Shown: piece after piece, positions 61,323-64,000 of the stretch
Numbering within the stretch: position 1 is the stretch's first letter
Layout of the letters: the number at the start of each line of letters is the position of its first letter
Assembly (NCBI RefSeq): GCF_040546585.1
Contig: NZ_JBEPOC010000001.1
Span: 2,976,001-3,040,000 of the forward strand
DNA from: Marmoricola sp. OAE513
GTDB taxonomy: Bacteria > Actinomycetota > Actinomycetes > Propionibacteriales > Nocardioidaceae
DNA length: 64,000 nt
Direction of reading: 5' to 3'
Made by a program: the position numbers and the translations under genes
Notes under the pieces: model-generated
Told to the model about the DNA's origin: nothing
Databases searched by the model: none
The model's input: only the letters and a program-made list of their open reading frames with translations

Positions 61323-62093
61323 ATGTCGACTTTCACACCGACCACAGGCGGACCAGCAGCACTGGTCAACATCCTCAACCGCATCAAGGCCGACTTCGAC
61401 GGCGCCGTCCTGACCGCCGGCGCAGCCGGCCTCACCTCCATGACCCGCAGCGCCAAGCCCGTCAAGCGCATGCACCAGCACGTCGGCGACCTCGTCGTCG
61501 CCGAGCGAATCCCTCAGTCATGGGTCGGCCTCGAACAGTCCATCGCAACCCGGTTCGGCGACAAGCGCCAGGACGTCGTGGTCATTCCGCGGGGCCGGAC
61601 CAAACCAACCGGGGAGACGACACTAAGCATCGGGGTGAAAAGCGCCATGCGGGGCATCCAGAAGAACAAGGACAACCACTTCTCCGGAATCCGCGCAGAG
61701 ATGTTCAACCTCCATGAGACCTTCCCGAACATCGTGTGCGGTCACGTTCTCATCATCGCCGTCAAAGAGTGGGACACCGCCGCCGCCCAAGGACGCGAGA
61801 TCGCGTACAAACGGCTTTCACCAAACACCCTCGCCGAGATGATTCAACGCTATGGCAGAGTTTCTGGACGCAAGACCGGGGAGAGCATCGGTGACGCCGA
61901 ACGCCTCGCTCTTATTCTGGCGGACTTTTCCACCACGCCGGTCACCCACTACAAAACTGTCGCCGACCTCGAGCGTGACGGGTTCCTTCACGCCGACAGC
62001 GGATTGACCCTCACCGGACTCGACATCGACACCTTCGCCGCCGACCTCATCGGCGAGCACCGATCCCGGCACACCGGAGCGAACCGCCTCTAG
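61323..62093 (+). CDS. Candidate restriction endonuclease partner of the methylase
   Basis: This 256-residue protein follows the methylase by 46 bases in the same direction, as restriction enzymes do. The part QDVVVIPRGRTKPTGETTLSIGVKSAMRGIQKN has the layout of a PD-(D/E)xK core: a strand with Asp, then a strand ending in VKS, where the usual (E/D)xK is replaced by GVK. KDNHFSGIRAEMFNLHETFPNIVCGHVLIIAVKEWD follows as the next alpha-beta unit. The last 60 residues (ERLALILADFSTTPVTHYKTVADLERDG) may dimerise or bind DNA. Identification is from context and weak motif; no family is recognised with confidence. Confidence 0.6.
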   Translation: MSTFTPTTGGPAALVNILNRIKADFDGAVLTAGAAGLTSMTRSAKPVKRMHQHVGDLVVAERIPQSWVGLEQSIATRFGDKRQDVVVIPRGRTKPTGETTLSIGVKSAMRGIQKNKDNHFSGIRAEMFNLHETFPNIVCGHVLIIAVKEWDTAAAQGREIAYKRLSPNTLAEMIQRYGRVSGRKTGESIGDAERLALILADFSTTPVTHYKTVADLERDGFLHADSGLTLTGLDIDTFAADLIGEHRSRHTGANRL

Positions 62094-62227
62094 CCCCCAG
62101 GATCTGAGCCGCCGCCAATCCAGTCCGGACCGGATACAAGCCCGTGCGGGCGATGCCCAAAGCCTGTCCCTGGTCCCAGGTGGTCGGAGACGATCGAAAT
62201 GTCGTACCCACGTAGAAAGGTGTCCGC

Positions 62228-62926
62228 ATGCCGATCGCATCGACGCCGCTCATTGCTAATCCCGACTTCTCGCGAGCCTGGTTTCACGACCTGACCGTCG
62301 CCGACTTGTGCCCCCCAAGGGATCATGAAGACGCCTTCGAGCGCGCATCATGGTTCCGGCGCGTGGTCACCACTGAGGCCCTTGATGCTCTGGCAGCTCA
62401 AGCCGGTCGGCGTCTCGAAACCAGTCGCGGGGCAGACACAGTGTGGATCGAACTCGATTCACACGCTGACCTAGTCGCAGGGCAACTCACGTTGACGTCA
62501 GCCGACGGGCCCCGGATCTATGAACTTCGACAACTGCGTCTGCGGGCGCTCGATGGGCACCTGCTCCCGCACCGCAGCGACCCAGAAATGCCGTACACCG
62601 ACGCCGAGCCAATCCTCACCAAACTCTACATCGAGACACTTGGCACCACCCTGGACGCCCTGATCCAAGACGCAGCGGAAATGGCCCGCCACCTTCAGAT
62701 GGCGGGCATCTGGCTGAACCCAGCCACGCTGCCGGCCGACCGACGCGGCGCGTCCGAGGGCGACATCAACGAGTTCAACCACTTCGCATGCCGGGTCGCC
62801 GTACAGCTATTCACGACCCCGGGGCAAGACCTCAATGAAGTAGCCTGCGCCGTCCTCGGGTCCTGGAAAGCTGGTGCGCCTGACCTTCTAGCTGCAGCTG
62901 CGGACATCTTGAGCACCAGCCCGTAA
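62228..62926 (+). CDS. Hypothetical protein
   Basis: This is a 232-residue soluble protein with an AGAAAGGTG ribosome site before ATG 62228. No family is recognised. Early part: FHDLTVADLCPPRDHEDAFERASWFRRVVTTEALDALAAQAG. A central stretch (TSADGPRIYELRQLRLRALDGHLLPHRSD) looks beta-rich, and the second half is helical (LYIETLGTTLDALIQDAAEMARHLQMAGIWL). It has two Cys and no signal peptide. It follows the methylase/endonuclease pair by 134 bases, so it could be a defence-island accessory protein. No motif supports a function. Confidence 0.6.
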   Translation: MPIASTPLIANPDFSRAWFHDLTVADLCPPRDHEDAFERASWFRRVVTTEALDALAAQAGRRLETSRGADTVWIELDSHADLVAGQLTLTSADGPRIYELRQLRLRALDGHLLPHRSDPEMPYTDAEPILTKLYIETLGTTLDALIQDAAEMARHLQMAGIWLNPATLPADRRGASEGDINEFNHFACRVAVQLFTTPGQDLNEVACAVLGSWKAGAPDLLAAAADILSTSP

Positions 62927-63603
62927 TCGCACTACACGACCGGAGGCTGAACACTCGGCACAACGTGCGGGGACAGTCGTCACCGCCCGCGGCACGCGCG
63001 ACGGATCTGACGGAGGCCCGTCGTCTCCGGAACGGGCGCCGCACCCAGGCATGGAGACGGGCCTGGGAAACCGAGAAAAGACCCGCGCAACCTCATTGCC
63101 GTCTCCGGCAGGGCCGTCACTGTGTAAGCCACGGCAGGCGACGCGCAAGTGGCCGACCTGTCCCGGACCACCGCGAGGTGGTCAACATGGTAGGCGCACA
63201 CCACGACCTACCCCGTATCGTCCTCCGCGACGATCATCAACGGCAGGCGGTCACGCTCGCGGTCGACCTGCCCCAAACCACCAAAGGTGGTTACGTCCCG
63301 CCGGTCACAGGACCGGCGGGACGGTTCGTCCTCGCAGGGCGAGGCCTCACTCGCATCGGCAGGCGCACCGATTGCGGCGGATCCGGATGCTCGCGCGCGA
63401 TCGGATGACCTAACTGGGCAAATGCACGAGCTGCTCGCCGAAAAGTGCCGGTGCCGGCGCGGGGCGCGGCTACGCCGGCGGTCCACCCAAACAGCGGTGA
63501 CGTGGGGGTCGCTCGTCGGGGCCTGAAGGCATGACCGAACGCGAAGCGATCGCGATGACTCCCGCTCTGCGGCGGAGGTCTGTTGGCGCGCAACAATGCA
63601 GCT
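62927..63603. other. 677-base gap without a convincing gene; contains several hairpins and a 34-base repeat
   Basis: Short open frames exist but overlap each other and show no consistent codon bias or motif. The gap holds a duplicated unit (63151-63186 and 63261-63294, beginning GGYCGACCTGYCCC) in which each copy carries a 7-base hairpin (63166-63183, GACCACC/GGTGGTC; 63276-63292, AACCACC/GGTGGTT). The outer pair differs in both arms together. A perfect 13-base stem with an ACAG loop follows at 63294-63323. This could be a structured RNA, a terminator cluster or an island boundary. One weak frame (62965-63408) is not excluded. Confidence 0.45.
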
Positions 63604-64000
63604 ATGGACATCCTCGCCGAGACCTACGAGGTCCACCTCGCGGACGAGCGGACCCAGTTCGACGCCTTTCTGCGCACCTACCGCGATGCACTGAACGATG
63701 CGCTTGCGGACGTGACTGAGGAAGAGGCGCGCCGGCGTCTGGTTCCGTCAAAGACGACGCTGCTCGGTTTGGTCAAGCACGTCACGTACGTGGAGCAGAT
63801 TTGGTTCGGGGAAACGGTCACCGGCACTCCGCGCGCTGAGCTCGGTCTTCCCGCGACGGTCGACGACTCCTACGACCTCGACCCGGCCGACACCATCGCC
63901 ACGATCCGCGAGCAGCACGAACGTGTGTGCCGCGCAGCCGAGATCGCCGTCGCCGACGTGAGTCTGGACACCGTTCTCACCGGGCATCCCAGGATCAAGG
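63604..64000 (+). CDS. DinB-family protein (DUF664 type), N-terminal part; 3' end outside the window
   Basis: This is the first 132 residues of a DinB/YfiT-like four-helix protein, a fold used for metal-dependent thiol (mycothiol) transfer in actinobacteria. Visible parts are DERTQFDAFLRTYRDALNDAL, the DinB-type helix TTLLGLVKHVTYVEQIWFGETVTG (with the metal His), and ATIREQHERVCRAAEIAV. The start is ATG 63604; a TTG at 63583 with GGAGG 4 bases ahead is an alternative. It has ordinary chromosomal codon bias, so the island may end before it. Confidence 0.85.
   Translation, partial: MDILAETYEVHLADERTQFDAFLRTYRDALNDALADVTEEEARRRLVPSKTTLLGLVKHVTYVEQIWFGETVTGTPRAELGLPATVDDSYDLDPADTIATIREQHERVCRAAEIAVADVSLDTVLTGHPRIK

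Larger units (their letters stand above)
49071..62926. mobile_element. Putative genomic island inserted at the tmRNA 3' end
   Basis: The region begins at the base after the encoded CCA of ssrA. It holds only accessory genes: a type I R-M operon, a transposase/recombinase-like module, a second methylase with candidate endonuclease, and an orphan gene. The first 6 kb show clearly more A/T at third codon positions than the flanks. I find no second copy of the tmRNA 3' end in the window and no intact tyrosine integrase, so the right boundary is a guess and may lie further on. Confidence 0.5.

Noticed and set aside
62965-63408. 147-codon frame in the gap before the DinB gene
   Set aside because: Arg-rich early part, no ribosome site, overlaps hairpins and other frames; not supported, though not excluded.

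Overview
The window is high-GC actinobacterial chromosome, most like Nocardioides or a close relative in the Propionibacteriales. This rests on the strong G/C third-position bias, the large (about 180 kDa) NAD-glutamate dehydrogenase, split NHEJ genes, a SAM-IV riboswitch, a class F-type sortase, and the order prfB - ftsE - ftsX - peptidase - smpB - ssrA. The genus is an inference from gene content.

Region by region. 1-16.3 kb is metabolic and housekeeping: the SecA C-terminus, an Rv3235-like protein, a lipoprotein/membrane-protein pair, a WS/DGAT-like acyltransferase, proline catabolism (pruA), two DUF2505 genes, tryptophan 2,3-dioxygenase, NAD-GDH, an amidase and an SDR. 16.2-19.3 kb holds a sortase with its likely surface substrate, and a frameshifted Ku gene. 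19.4-25.2 kb is a MacAB-like export locus with two adaptor-type proteins and a lipoprotein. 25.2-27.8 kb has the LigD-type ligase and polymerase as separate genes, then an HD protein. 27.85-34 kb is a sulfur-type locus: promoter, SAM-IV riboswitch, class V aminotransferase, cystine-type symporter and two secreted proteins, one with a thioredoxin-like motif holding a single Cys. 34-40.8 kb is a tightly overlapping five-gene membrane glycosylation operon. 40.9-49.07 kb carries prfB, ftsEX with an M23 peptidase, smpB, an amidohydrolase, a TetR/epimerase divergon with two operators, and tmRNA.

49.07 to about 63 kb is an accessory island that starts exactly at the tmRNA 3' end and is visibly richer in A/T in its first part. 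It has a complete type I restriction-modification operon (hsdM-hsdS-hsdS'-hsdR), a three-gene module of a DDE transposase-like protein with two recombinase-associated proteins, and a second modification locus (N6-adenine methylase plus candidate endonuclease). After a hairpin-rich gap, a DinB-family gene runs off the window.

The strongest unusual signal is in hsdS. The gene is split in two by a (TC)8 dinucleotide tract between its two target-recognition domains. Loss of one repeat unit would fuse the halves into a 413-residue HsdS, and the sequence reads natively across the junction. This is the signature of a phase-variable methylation and restriction specificity switch.
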